From positions 62,001 to 126,000 of the forward strand of contig NZ_LYWZ01000002.1 of the NCBI RefSeq assembly GCF_001661965.1: DNA of 64,000 nt, given 5' to 3'. A program made the translations under genes and the position numbers. Shown piece by piece: positions 7,661 to 16,537 of the stretch. The notes under the pieces were generated by a model that did not search any database, was not told where the DNA came from, and saw only the letters and a list, made by a program, of their open reading frames with translations. This DNA comes from Croceicoccus mobilis. Its GTDB lineage: Bacteria; Pseudomonadota; Alphaproteobacteria; Sphingomonadales; Sphingomonadaceae. How positions within the stretch are numbered: position 1 is the stretch's first letter; each line of letters starts with the position of its first letter.

Positions 7661-9084
7661 GAAAACTCTGCCATGACGGTGTGAACCGCCTCGGCCAGCA
7701 TCGCGGCTGTAAAGGCGGGGCCGGCAATTTGCGCGGCGCGGCCATGGATCGCCACGGCCTCTTCCGCCGCCTGCATCGGATCGCCCGTAACTGCAAGCCT
7801 TGCCGCGATGATCCCAGCCAATACATCGCCCGATCCCGCGACCGAAAGCCAGCTGGAGGCAGGCGGCGTAAAGGCCAGAGTGCCAGCGGGGGATGCGATC
7901 ACCGTGTCCGGCCCCTTGAACACCACGACTGCGCCGGTCGCTTCGGCCAAGGCGGCGGCGCGCTCGGGTTTCGTGCCCTCGCCGGTCAGGCCGAAACGTT
8001 CCTCCAGCTTCGCCATCTCGCCCGCGTGCGGGGTCAGCACCATGGTCGTCTCGCGCTGGGCCAGCCCATCGGCGTGCAGCATCACCAAGGCGTCGGCGTC
8101 GAGCACCAGCGGCTGGCGACTGGCAATCGCAGCCTCCATCCGCTCACGCGCCTGGTGGTCGCGGCCAAGACCGGGGCCGCACAGCACGGCGGCGATGCGA
8201 TCATCGCCCAGCGCATCGGCCAGCGTGATCTCTCCGGGAGAGCGCAGCACGACGAGATCGGCGGGCGCATTGGTGACCGGTTCGTGGGATAGCAGCTTCA
8301 CATAGCCCGCCCCCGCCAGCGCCACGGCGCGAGAGGCAAGGATCGAGGCCCCCTCCATCGCGCCGCCGACCACGGTGACAAGGCCGCGGGTGTATTTATG
8401 CGCGTCCGCCGCCGGGGCGTTCAAGGCGGGCTGGGTAATGACACGGGCGCGCACGCCTTCGTCGTCCGCGCCAATGTCGACCAGCTGCGCCATGCGCCAG
8501 TGCGATGCGGCGGGCATCAGGAAATGCGCCCGCTTCCACGCGCCCAGTGCGACGCACAGATCGTAATGCGGCAGTCCATCGATCAGCAGCGCGCCGCTGT
8601 CGCTTTCGACTCCGGTGGGAAGGTCGATGGCGATGCGGCGATGATGCCGCGCGGCAAGATCGAGCAGGGTCTGGCGAAGCGCGCCCTCCACCTGCCGGTT
8701 GAGGCCCGATCCGAACAGGCAATCGACCAGCACCGCGCCTTCGGCCTCGGCAGCCGAGACGGTTTCGCCGCTGTAAAGCGATGCCGCCCGCTTCGCTGCA
8801 TCGGTGCCGGGCGGCAGCGCGGCGACCACCGCGACGGCATAGCCCCTCTGCCGCAGGGTTTCGGCAATCACATAGCCATCGCCGCCATTATTGCCCGGTC
8901 CGCACAGCACGGTGACGGGCGCATGGGCGGCGATGCGCCAGACCCATTCGGCAGCGCCGCGCCCTGCCCGCTGCATCAGCTCATGGACATCGTGCCCGGC
9001 ATCCATCAGCCGCTGTTCCGCGGCCTGCATCTGGCTGACCGTCAGGACCTGATCGGGAGCGATGGGGCCGAAGCGATGCTCCAT
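7657..9084 (-). CDS. nnr: bifunctional NAD(P)H-hydrate epimerase / ADP-dependent NAD(P)H-hydrate dehydratase
   Basis: 475 aa. The N-terminal half (about 1-205) is the YjeF_N epimerase with CGPGNNGGDGYVIA at 61-74; the C-terminal half (about 225-470) is the ribokinase-fold dehydratase with VVGGAMEGASILASRA, CGPGLGRD, VLDADAL, LTPHAGEM and SVAGSGDVLAGIIAAR. Together they repair damaged NADHX/NADPHX in the cytoplasm. The ATG at 9084 shares its A with the TAA of ilvD (TAATG), and its stop overlaps the methyltransferase start. An in-frame extension upstream lies inside ilvD and is not protein-like. Confidence 0.92.
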   Translation of the reverse strand: MEHRFGPIAPDQVLTVSQMQAAEQRLMDAGHDVHELMQRAGRGAAEWVWRIAAHAPVTVLCGPGNNGGDGYVIAETLRQRGYAVAVVAALPPGTDAAKRAASLYSGETVSAAEAEGAVLVDCLFGSGLNRQVEGALRQTLLDLAARHHRRIAIDLPTGVESDSGALLIDGLPHYDLCVALGAWKRAHFLMPAASHWRMAQLVDIGADDEGVRARVITQPALNAPAADAHKYTRGLVTVVGGAMEGASILASRAVALAGAGYVKLLSHEPVTNAPADLVVLRSPGEITLADALGDDRIAAVLCGPGLGRDHQARERMEAAIASRQPLVLDADALVMLHADGLAQRETTMVLTPHAGEMAKLEERFGLTGEGTKPERAAALAEATGAVVVFKGPDTVIASPAGTLAFTPPASSWLSVAGSGDVLAGIIAARLAVTGDPMQAAEEAVAIHGRAAQIAGPAFTAAMLAEAVHTVMAEFS

Positions 9085-10940
9085 TACTTGCGATAAAGCT
9101 GGTCGACATCCCGCACCGCGCCGCGCGACGCGCTGGTCGTCATCGCGGCATAGGCGCGAAGGGCATCGGACACCTTGCGCGGACGCGGGTGCGAGGGCTT
9201 CCACGCATCCTTGCCCTTGGCCTCCATCGCCTCACGGCGGGCCATCATCTCGGCATCGCTGATCTGCAGGTCGATGGTGCGATTGGGGATGTCGATGGCG
9301 ATGATGTCGCCCGTCTCGACCAGACCGATCGCGCCGCCCTCTGCCGCTTCGGGCGAGGCGTGGCCGATGGAAAGCCCGCTGGTGCCGCCCGAAAAACGCC
9401 CGTCGGTGATAAGAGCGCAAGCCGCGCCCAGCCCCTTCGATTTGAGGTAGCTGGTCGGGTAGAGCATTTCCTGCATGCCCGGCCCGCCGCGCGGACCTTC
9501 ATAGCGGATCACCACGACTTCGCCGGCCTTGACGTCGCCTGCCAGAATGCCCGCGACCGAAGCCTCCTGGCTTTCATAGACGCGCGCGGGGCCGGTGAAA
9601 TTCAGGATCTTCTCATCGACGCCCGCGGTCTTCACGATGCAGCCATCGAGGGCGATATTGCCGGTCAGCACGGCAAGGCCGCCATCCTTGGAAAACGCGT
9701 TTTCGGCATTGCGGATCACGCCGCCCTCGCGGTCGATGTCCAGCTCTTCCCAGCGGCGGTTCTGGCTAAAGGCGGTCTGCGTCGGCACGCCGCCGGGCGC
9801 AGCGGCATAGAATTCGCGGACCTTGTTCGACGGGCTGCGGCCGATGTCCCAATAGTTGAGCGCCTCGGCCAGCGTGGGGCTATGGACGGTGGAGCAATCG
9901 CCGTTCAGCAGGCCCGCCATTTCCAGCTCGCCCAGGATCGCCATGATGCCGCCGGCGCGGTGCACGTCTTCCATGTGCACGTCCGATTTCGCGGGCGCGA
10001 CCTTGGACAGGCACGGCACTTTGCGGCTGAGGCGGTCGATATCGGTCATGGTGAAATCGACGCCCGCTTCATGGGCAGCGGCCAGCAGGTGCAGCACGGT
10101 GTTGGTCGATCCGCCCATGGCGATGTCAAGGCTCATCGCATTCTCGAACGCCTCGAACGTCGCGATGGAGCGGGGCAAGACGCTGTCGTCGTCCTGCTCG
10201 TAATAACGCTTGCACAGATCGACGGCGAGACGGCCCGCCTCACGGAACAGCAGCTCGCGGTCGGCATGGGTGGCCAGCACCGAGCCATTGCCGGGAAGCG
10301 AGAGGCCCAGCGCCTCGGTCAGGCAGTTCATCGAATTGGCCGTGAACATGCCGGAGCACGAGCCGCAGGTGGGGCACGCGGCCTGCTCGATGGCGGTCAC
10401 TTCCTCGTCGGTGTAGCTTTCGTCGGCGGCGGCGACCATCGCGTCCACGAGGTCGAGCGCGTGCTCCTTGCCCTTGATGACGACCTTGCCAGCCTCCATC
10501 GGGCCGCCCGAGACGAAGACGACGGGGATGTTGATCCGCATCGCTGCCATCAGCATGCCGGGCGTGATCTTATCGCAGTTGGAAATGCAGACGATGGCAT
10601 CGGCGCAATGCGCATTGACCATGAATTCGACGCTATCGGCGATCAGATCGCGGCTGGGCAGCGAATAGAGCATGCCGTCATGGCCCATGGCGATGCCGTC
10701 ATCGACCGCGATGGTGTTGAATTCCTTGGCAACGCCGCCCGCGTCCTCGATCTCCCGCGCGACCAGCTGGCCGAGGTCTTTCAGATGCACATGCCCCGGC
10801 ACGAACTGGGTGAAGCTGTTGGCGATGGCGATGATCGGCTTGCCGAAATCGCCGTCCTTCATGCCGGTCGCGCGCCATAGACCGCGCGCGCCTGCCATGT
10901 TGCGGCCATGGGTCGAAGTGCGGGAACGATAGGCAGGCAT
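9084..10940 (-). CDS. ilvD: dihydroxy-acid dehydratase
   Basis: 618 aa, the length of E. coli IlvD (616). It dehydrates 2,3-dihydroxy-isovalerate and -methylvalerate in valine/isoleucine synthesis. Cluster cysteines occur in [12 protein letters not shown] and [42 protein letters not shown] and [12 protein letters not shown] are the family signatures. The start [20 protein letters not shown] is typical; an 11-residue in-frame extension is possible. First gene of an ilvD-nnr-methyltransferase operon. IlvD consumes oxidation-sensitive Fe-S clusters, as does the downstream methyltransferase, but no regulatory link is visible. Confidence 0.96.
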   Translation of the reverse strand: MPAYRSRTSTHGRNMAGARGLWRATGMKDGDFGKPIIAIANSFTQFVPGHVHLKDLGQLVAREIEDAGGVAKEFNTIAVDDGIAMGHDGMLYSLPSRDLIADSVEFMVNAHCADAIVCISNCDKITPGMLMAAMRINIPVVFVSGGPMEAGKVVIKGKEHALDLVDAMVAAADESYTDEEVTAIEQAACPTCGSCSGMFTANSMNCLTEALGLSLPGNGSVLATHADRELLFREAGRLAVDLCKRYYEQDDDSVLPRSIATFEAFENAMSLDIAMGGSTNTVLHLLAAAHEAGVDFTMTDIDRLSRKVPCLSKVAPAKSDVHMEDVHRAGGIMAILGELEMAGLLNGDCSTVHSPTLAEALNYWDIGRSPSNKVREFYAAAPGGVPTQTAFSQNRRWEELDIDREGGVIRNAENAFSKDGGLAVLTGNIALDGCIVKTAGVDEKILNFTGPARVYESQEASVAGILAGDVKAGEVVVIRYEGPRGGPGMQEMLYPTSYLKSKGLGAACALITDGRFSGGTSGLSIGHASPEAAEGGAIGLVETGDIIAIDIPNRTIDLQISDAEMMARREAMEAKGKDAWKPSHPRPRKVSDALRAYAAMTTSASRGAVRDVDQLYRK

Positions 10941-11124
10941 GATACAGACTTTCCAAAAATTGCGTGTTTCCACCCGTGAACGCCACGAGAGGACTCGGGC
11001 CGCCCCCTAGCGCATGCGCGGGCAAAAGCTAAGCGACAATTGCGCCGGGTTGGCCTCCATTGGGCTATCCAACAGGAGCAGAACCCTTGACGCAGGGGCC
11101 TCGCCTCCCTTTATGCTCCCTTGT

Positions 11125-11556
11125 ATGGAGCACGAGCAACCCTTCACGCTCGAGGCCAATGAGGTCGAGTGGCTGGAAGAAGCGCGCAAATGGCTGAAGG
11201 GCCATTTCGCCACCGACGCCGATGAGGGCTATGCCACGATCGAGGGCAAGATGGCCGTTATCCGCGCCAATCTGTCGGGCGGATGGGTCGGGCCGGACGA
11301 CACCTGGAAGCTGCAATCGCTGGGGATCGCCATGGGCGATGCGCTGGCGCAGGATCTGATGCTGAACTGGGTGACGATCGACGACGAATATGGCCGCCAG
11401 CCCGCGCTGAACTGGCCGGGCACGTCGATCCTGCTGTTTCCGGTCACCATGATCTCGAAACGGATCGAGGATGGCGAGCGGGTCGATATCGACGTGATGT
11501 ACGAACAGACGCGCGAGCAGCTGAACAAAATCGCGTTTTCGGGGAATGCGGAGTAA
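11125..11556 (+). CDS. DUF3806-like protein
   Basis: 143 aa, soluble, no signal peptide. The pattern LQSLGIAMGDALAQDLMLNWVTIDDEYGRQPALNW, read over several short blocks, resembles DUF3806 proteins, which are uncharacterised. The start may be this ATG or another in-frame ATG four codons upstream (11113); neither has a clear ribosome binding site. It is a single gene divergent from ilvD. Confidence 0.65.
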   Translation: MEHEQPFTLEANEVEWLEEARKWLKGHFATDADEGYATIEGKMAVIRANLSGGWVGPDDTWKLQSLGIAMGDALAQDLMLNWVTIDDEYGRQPALNWPGTSILLFPVTMISKRIEDGERVDIDVMYEQTREQLNKIAFSGNAE

Positions 11557-11705
11557 GCCGCCCGCTGGTCAGGGCGAGCATCGCGCCGCCAGCAGAGAGC
11601 TGATTTGCCAGACGCGCAGCCCCGGCTGGCCAATCCGGCCAGTGGCAAAAGGGGCGACTGTCCGCAGCGATCCGTTCAACGTGACAGCCTCGGCTTTGTC
11701 GTGGC

Positions 11706-11775
11706 TGCCGAAGCTTTCAGGCGTTTCGATAATGCCCGCTGATGACCGGAATGGGGTGGGAAGCGGATGTCAGCG
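11706..11775 (+). repeat. intergenic repeat B, copy 1
   Basis: The core at 11736-11761 (CCGCTGATGACCGGAATGGG and six more bases) matches 32144-32169 at 23 of 26 positions. Weaker similarity extends upstream through a shared CAGCTTTC/AAGCTTTC block. It lies 68 bases past the stop of the VOC gene. The rest of the 272-base gap (11557-11828) holds nothing recognisable. Confidence 0.55.
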
Positions 11776-11828
11776 GGATAGCGTGATCGAAGTCCGCTAG
11801 GTTTAGAAACAGACCCGTGCCGGACGGA

Positions 11829-12227
11829 TCAGGCAGGGAAATGAATTCCGCACAATTTGTTGCCGTCGGGATCACGAAAATAGGCCAGTTCGATGGTGCC
11901 CATCGAGGCAGTTTCGCGCGGCCCGGGCGGAGCTTCGATCGAGGTTCCGCCAGCGGCAACGGCGGTATCGTGAAGCTGCTTCACCTGCTCGGGCGAGTCG
12001 CAGGAAAAGGCGACGGTGCTGCCGTTAGCGACGCTAGCCGGTTCGTTGTTGATCGGCTGGCTGACGATGAAGTTGGTTCCGTTTCCGTTATTGTAGATCA
12101 GACGTGTATGTCCGCTGTCGGCGATGTTCCGCGTCCCTTCCCCTGCACCCAAGGTGCTGAGCACCGTGTCGTAGAAGCGCTTGGATCGTTCAATGTCGTT
12201 CGATCCGACCATGGTGTGAAAAAGCAC
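11829..12227 (-). CDS. VOC (glyoxalase/bleomycin-resistance-like) family protein
   Basis: 132 aa, one full vicinal-oxygen-chelate module of two beta-alpha-beta-beta-beta halves. Typical features are FHTMVGSNDIERSKRFYDTVL at the N-terminus (read as separate blocks), a central FSCDSPEQV and the C-terminal AYFRDPDGNKLCGIH with the metal-binding region. The start is GTG at 12227 with AGGAGA 9 bases upstream. It is flanked by repeat B after its stop and repeat A before its start. Substrate unknown. Confidence 0.82.
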   Translation of the reverse strand: MLFHTMVGSNDIERSKRFYDTVLSTLGAGEGTRNIADSGHTRLIYNNGNGTNFIVSQPINNEPASVANGSTVAFSCDSPEQVKQLHDTAVAAGGTSIEAPPGPRETASMGTIELAYFRDPDGNKLCGIHFPA

Positions 12228-12317
12228 GCATACTCTCCTGAAGGGTGATCGAATTCAGATCACCATTAGCGGCAACATCCAACAGGCTTGTAATCCGCAG
12301 TCACTCCCGGCTCTCAG

Positions 12318-12356
12318 AATGTCCGAAACCGGTCGTTTGCAGACCGTCCGCTTCTG
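12318..12356 (+). repeat. intergenic repeat A, copy 1
   Basis: 39 bases aligning with 32607-32645 at 32 positions; the shared part centres on GGTCGTT..CAGAC.GTCCGC. It lies 91 bases upstream of the VOC gene's start and shortly before the stop of the next gene (12380). Confidence 0.55.
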
Positions 12357-12379
12357 ACGCATGACCAGCAGAAGCAGCT

Positions 12380-13447
12380 CTAGGCAGCCCCCTCTTTCAC
12401 CGGACGCGGCACGCCTTCCACATCCTCGCCCAGCGTATCGCGCAGATATAGTTCGCGCACGCCGACGAAGGCGACGACCAGCAGGGCACCTGCAAAGAAC
12501 AGCCCATAGGCCCCGAACACCGCGCCCGCGCCAAGGATCACGAACAAAGTCAGCGCAGGCGGAATGCTCACCACCTCGCGGTTGATGAGCGGGGTGACGA
12601 GCCATGCTTCCAGCACGCGCACGACGACATAAGCGATCAGCGCATAGGTCAGCACGTCGCCCCCCTGGCTGGCCGCAATGCCGATCGACGGCAACATGGC
12701 GAGCGCCGGGCCGACATAGGGCACGAATTCGGAAAGCCCGCCCAGCAGCCCCAGCGCCACATAATGCTCGACTCCTGCAAGCCACAGCGAAAAGCCGATC
12801 AGCAGCGTCATCGCCGTCATCGAAATCAGCTTCGCCTTGAGCCACAGCCTGAGGGCAAGGCTCATCTCGTCGATGGCGCGGGCCATGGTCTCGCGGCCCT
12901 TTGCGGGTGTGAGGAGGAGGATGCCCCGGCGATAGGGGCCGGTATCGGCAGCGATGAACATCGCTCCCACCAGCACGATGAGGAAATTCAGCGCCACCTC
13001 GCCCGCGCCTGCCGCCAGCGAGCCCAGCCTGTCGGCAATCGTACTGCCCGCCAGCGCCGCCTGCGCCGCGCGCACGACAGCATCGCCAACGGGAGTGCGC
13101 GAAAGCTCCGCCTCCAGCGTCGCCAATGTGCCGGGAAGATTGTCGAGCATGCCCGCCAGTTGCGTGCCGAACTGCACCGTCAGCAGATAGCCCATCACCC
13201 CGATCACCGCGAGGCAGGTGAGAATGCCAAGACTAAGCGAAGCACTCTTGTTCCTGATGCCCGCCCGCCGGAAAAGACCCGCGGTCGAGCGGAAGGCCAC
13301 CGCCCCCAGCACCGATCCGAAGACCAGCATCAGCAGATCCGCCGCGCGCCAGATCACCAGCAACAGCGCCGCAATGGCGATGGTATAGGCGATGCGCCTG
13401 AGGTAAGCGCGGTCCTCTTCGCGGGGCTGGAAGATGGGGGCGCTCAT
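12380..13447 (-). CDS. AI-2E family transporter (PerM/YdiK-like permease)
   Basis: 355 aa with about eight membrane helices: a pair near residues 20-60, one at 75-95, one at 150-170, and a cluster from 205 to 335. FVPYVGPALAMLPSIGIA and the terminal helix LFFAGALLVVAFVGVREL fit the AI-2E/UPF0118 family. Members export autoinducer-2 or act as Na+/H+ antiporters; the name alone does not prove AI-2 transport. The ATG at 13447 (MSAPIFQPREEDRAYLRR) is preferred over a 15-residue longer frame. Confidence 0.85.
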   Translation of the reverse strand: MSAPIFQPREEDRAYLRRIAYTIAIAALLLVIWRAADLLMLVFGSVLGAVAFRSTAGLFRRAGIRNKSASLSLGILTCLAVIGVMGYLLTVQFGTQLAGMLDNLPGTLATLEAELSRTPVGDAVVRAAQAALAGSTIADRLGSLAAGAGEVALNFLIVLVGAMFIAADTGPYRRGILLLTPAKGRETMARAIDEMSLALRLWLKAKLISMTAMTLLIGFSLWLAGVEHYVALGLLGGLSEFVPYVGPALAMLPSIGIAASQGGDVLTYALIAYVVVRVLEAWLVTPLINREVVSIPPALTLFVILGAGAVFGAYGLFFAGALLVVAFVGVRELYLRDTLGEDVEGVPRPVKEGAA

Positions 13448-13611
13448 CGCGTTTGCCCCATCGGCATGACGGGTGCTTGCCGCCATTCGCATGCGCGCAT
13501 AGAGGGGGCTGGCGCGGTCGGCGCTTGATATTGCTGGCGGCGGTTCATCGATTCACGAAACCATCGGAAGGGGCATGACGTTCCTGACCGTGGGACACTA
13601 AAGGCTGGCGA

Positions 13612-14586
13612 ATGAGCGTGAGCATACCGGAAAAGGCCCGCGTGGCAGTGCTGATCAGCGGCACCGGCACCAATATGGCCGCCCTGCTCTATGGCGCAAA
13701 GCGGCCGGATTGCCCCTATGAAATCGTGCTCGTCGCCTCGAACAACCCCGATGCCAGGGGGTTGGCGCTGGCAGATGCCGAAGGCGTGCCGACATTCGCT
13801 TTGCCGCACAAGGGCATGAAGCGCGCCGAACACGATGCCGCGATGGATGCAGAAATCGTGAAATCGGGCGCGACCCACGTGGCGCTGGCCGGATACATGC
13901 GCATCCTCTCCCCCGAATTCGTGGGGAAGTGGGAGGGGCGCATGCTCAACATCCACCCCTCGCTGCTGCCGAAATACAAAGGGCTCGACACCCATGCCCG
14001 CGCGATCGAGGCAGGCGACAGCCATGGCGGCTGCTCGGTGCATCTGGTCACGGCAGAGCTGGACGATGGCCCGATCCTTGGCCAGACGCCGGTCGCGATC
14101 CTGCCCGGCGACACCCCCGAAACGCTGGCGGGCCGGGTGCTGTTTGCCGAGCATCAGCTATACCCCCGCGCGCTGGAGGAGCTGGTCACCCGCCCCTATC
14201 GCGCCGACTGGCTGCTGGAGCGGGTCCGCGAGATCGCGCTCGCCCTGCCGGAAGCGGAAATGCGCGAGAGCCACGGCGCGCCCGCGTTCCACACCGGCGG
14301 GAAGAGCGGCAAGTTCTTCGCCCATTTCAACGACCGGCACCATGGGGAGCCGCATGTCGCCGTGCTGGTAAAAACCTCGGGCCCCGACGAGCTGGAAGAG
14401 ATGGTCGCGCGCGATCCCGACATCTGGTTCCGTCCCGCCTATTATGGCGCTGCCGGATGGGCTGGCCTGATCCTCAATCGCCCGCGGGTCGACTGGGATC
14501 ACGTGAGTGAATGGCTGGAAAGAAGCTGGCTGTCGGTCGCGCCGAAACGGCTCGCTGGGCTTCGCGCCGTCGCCAGCGAGTTCTGA
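13612..14586 (+). CDS. purN: phosphoribosylglycinamide formyltransferase fused to an MmcQ/YjbR-like domain
   Basis: 324 aa, against about 200-215 for ordinary PurN. Residues 1-205 are GAR transformylase, with VAVLISGTGTNMAAL and the catalytic set N113, H115 (MLNIHPSLLPKYKG) and D151 (ELDDGPI). Residues about 206-318 are a separate domain: LPEAEMRESHGAPAFHTGGK, FNDRHHGEPHVAVLVK, RPAYYGAAGWAGLILNRP and VDWDHVSEWLERSW, the pattern of MmcQ/YjbR (CyaY-like DNA-binding) proteins. The join is continuous with no stop or frameshift. Divergent from the AI-2E transporter gene. Confidence 0.92.
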   Translation: MSVSIPEKARVAVLISGTGTNMAALLYGAKRPDCPYEIVLVASNNPDARGLALADAEGVPTFALPHKGMKRAEHDAAMDAEIVKSGATHVALAGYMRILSPEFVGKWEGRMLNIHPSLLPKYKGLDTHARAIEAGDSHGGCSVHLVTAELDDGPILGQTPVAILPGDTPETLAGRVLFAEHQLYPRALEELVTRPYRADWLLERVREIALALPEAEMRESHGAPAFHTGGKSGKFFAHFNDRHHGEPHVAVLVKTSGPDELEEMVARDPDIWFRPAYYGAAGWAGLILNRPRVDWDHVSEWLERSWLSVAPKRLAGLRAVASEF

Positions 14587-14587
14587 G

Positions 14588-14845
14588 CTATTTGTCCATA
14601 TTGTCCGCCAGCCAGGCGAGCAGGCCGAAATTGATGAGCACCGATCCGCCCCACACCAGCAATTGCATCCAGGGCTGATCGTCGAACACGAAGCGTTGCA
14701 GCAGCGCGCCGGGCATGGCTAGCCAGTTCAGCGCCTGCGGCACCATCGGATTTGGTGGCTGGGTCACCTGCGCAACCCCCAGTACAACCAGCGCGCACAG
14801 CACAATGCCAATGGCAAGATAGACCAGCGAAAACGCGCGAACCAA
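14588..14845 (-). CDS. small two-helix membrane protein
   Basis: 85 aa with hydrophobic segments at about 5-26 and 62-80 separated by a Pro/Trp-containing loop. The start is TTG at 14845 with a GGGGG stretch 7 bases upstream. Convergent with purN (one base between stops). No family recognised. Confidence 0.55.
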   Translation of the reverse strand: MVRAFSLVYLAIGIVLCALVVLGVAQVTQPPNPMVPQALNWLAMPGALLQRFVFDDQPWMQLLVWGGSVLINFGLLAWLADNMDK

Positions 14846-14981
14846 AAGAAATCCCCCTCTTCCCCGCCTGCCCCCACAGGCGTGGGAACAATAGCGGGAA
14901 AGAAGGGGATTTCGAAATTACAAAACCCGTTTGAGGTCAGTCATCCCCGGCGTGGGGCTTTCCGACCATGGCGGGCATGGA

Positions 14982-15404
14982 TCAGCCGACGATTTCTTCG
15001 GGCTTGAAGAAATAATCAATCTCGATCTTGGCATTTTCGTCGCTGTCCGAACCGTGGACCGAGTTGGCCTCGATCGACTCGGCATAGGTCTTGCGAATGG
15101 TGCCTTCGGCCGCATCGGCGGGGTTGGTCGCGCCCATGATGTCGCGGTTCGCCTTCACGGCGTCTTCGCCTTCCAGAACCTGCACGACGACGGGGCCGGA
15201 GATCATGAAGGAGACCAGATCGTTGAAGAACGGACGTTCGCTGTGAACGGCGTAGAAGCCCTCGGCCTGTTCCTTGGTCATCTGGATGCGCTTCGAAGCG
15301 ACGACGCGCAGGCCGGCGTCTTCCAGCATCTTGGTGACGCCGCCGGTCAGGTTGCGGCGGGTGGCATCGGGCTTGATGATCGAAAAGGTGCGGGTAACCG
15401 CCAT
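14982..15404 (-). CDS. ndk: nucleoside diphosphate kinase
   Basis: 140 aa, the normal length. It transfers the gamma-phosphate of ATP to NDPs through the phosphohistidine H117 (NSVHGSDS). [14 protein letters not shown], the Kpn-loop region [12 protein letters not shown] and the [15 protein letters not shown] block are all present. An AGGAAGA ribosome binding site precedes the ATG at 15404. It stands as a single gene between the small membrane protein and a lipoprotein gene. Confidence 0.97.
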   Translation of the reverse strand: MAVTRTFSIIKPDATRRNLTGGVTKMLEDAGLRVVASKRIQMTKEQAEGFYAVHSERPFFNDLVSFMISGPVVVQVLEGEDAVKANRDIMGATNPADAAEGTIRKTYAESIEANSVHGSDSDENAKIEIDYFFKPEEIVG

Positions 15405-15535
15405 GATATGTCTTCCTTATGCGTGAATTCGTCAGCGCATCAGGCGGCATCAAACACGCCCGCGCTTATCGGCAGCGCCCCTAGCGGCGCGGGCGCGACT
15501 GGGCAACCCCTGTTGAAGGTCGGGCGCCCTGCCTG

Positions 15536-16027
15536 TCAGCGGTCGCTGGCGTGGGTCAGGTGTATCTGCGTCTTGCCGCCGCTATCGGTGACGACGACAT
15601 TGACGGCAAGCCCGCTGCCATCGTCGCGCGCGCCGATGGTCTGCGCGCCCGAAAACATGCCGTCTGTATGAATGGCCAGGCCCGCATCCTCGAACTGCTT
15701 GCGATAGAACGCCTCGACCCTATCCACGCTGTCCGCGCTTTCCATCACGGTCAGTCCGCCGCCGCCGCTGCCGTCCTTGCCATTCATGGTCATCACGACT
15801 TCGGCGCCGGGATAGAGCGTGATCCCACCGGGCAGGGACACGTCGGCCTCGCTGCCCTTGCCCGTTCGGATGGTGGCGCTACCGTCATCGGCCTTGATCG
15901 TCATGGCCCCATCGTCATCGGAAACATGGACGGTGCCGTCATCGGTACGGGTGGTGGCACCCTCGTCGTCAGACCCGCCGCATCCTGCCAGCGCAAACGC
16001 TGCCGCCGCTATCATCAGTCTTCTCAT
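15536..16027 (-). CDS. lipoprotein with repetitive acidic N-terminal region
   Basis: 163 aa. The signal sequence ends in lipobox LAGC (MRRLMIAAAAFALAGC). Residues 20-60 repeat a D-D-G-T/S-x-x-I pattern (TDDGTVHVSDDDGAMTIKAD), suggesting a beta-strand repeat. The rest (YPGAEVVMTMNGKDG, VEAFYRKQFEDAGLAI) resembles secreted proteins that bind or scaffold at the envelope. The frame extends upstream into holC but the signal peptide fixes the start. Function unknown. Confidence 0.72.
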   Translation of the reverse strand: MRRLMIAAAAFALAGCGGSDDEGATTRTDDGTVHVSDDDGAMTIKADDGSATIRTGKGSEADVSLPGGITLYPGAEVVMTMNGKDGSGGGGLTVMESADSVDRVEAFYRKQFEDAGLAIHTDGMFSGAQTIGARDDGSGLAVNVVVTDSGGKTQIHLTHASDR

Positions 16028-16071
16028 GAAACGCTTCCCCCTTCGTTCATGCAGGAGGGAAGGATAGGCCT

Positions 16072-16515
16072 TCAGGGGCCCTCGCGCCAGCGGCCGCGTT
16101 CGTCCTGGCTCCAGTAATGGCGCTCCACGCCATCGGCCTGCCCCAGGTCGCGCCAGCACTGACGGGCGCCCGCGATATTGGCTTCGTCAAACAGCAACAG
16201 CACGCGGTCGAAGGAAAGCGCCTCTTCGCGCCACTGCCCATCGGCCAGCGCTACGATTGTCGCGCCATTGGCGGCGCTTGTGGCAGTGGCGGAGATCAGC
16301 ACCGGCTGGCGTGGATCGTTCGCGGTATCGCTAGCGATGCCGTTGGCGAGGAAGCCGTCGGCCTCCCACAAAGCGCGCGACAGCGCCTCGCGCCCCGCTT
16401 CCTCGCCATCGACGGCCAGCAGGCGCTGCCCTGCGCCCAATACCTTGCCCGCCAGCATGGCGAGCGCCGTGGGGGCGCCATCGCGCGTGAGGTGATAGAA
16501 ATCGACCCGCGCCAC
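16072..16515 (-). CDS. holC: DNA polymerase III chi subunit
   Basis: 147 aa from a GTG at 16515. MARVDFYHLTRDGAPTALAM and the following LAGKVLGAGQRLLAV are the HolC N-terminus; RVLLLFDEANIAGARQCWRD and the W-S-Q-D-E-R-G-R-W end complete the fold. Chi bridges the clamp loader to SSB. It lies 22 bases after pepA, the holC-pepA linkage seen in many proteobacteria, and is probably co-transcribed with it. Confidence 0.9.
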   Translation of the reverse strand: MARVDFYHLTRDGAPTALAMLAGKVLGAGQRLLAVDGEEAGREALSRALWEADGFLANGIASDTANDPRQPVLISATATSAANGATIVALADGQWREEALSFDRVLLLFDEANIAGARQCWRDLGQADGVERHYWSQDERGRWREGP

Positions 16516-16537
16516 GAAGCGCCCCCTTCGGTCTGGA

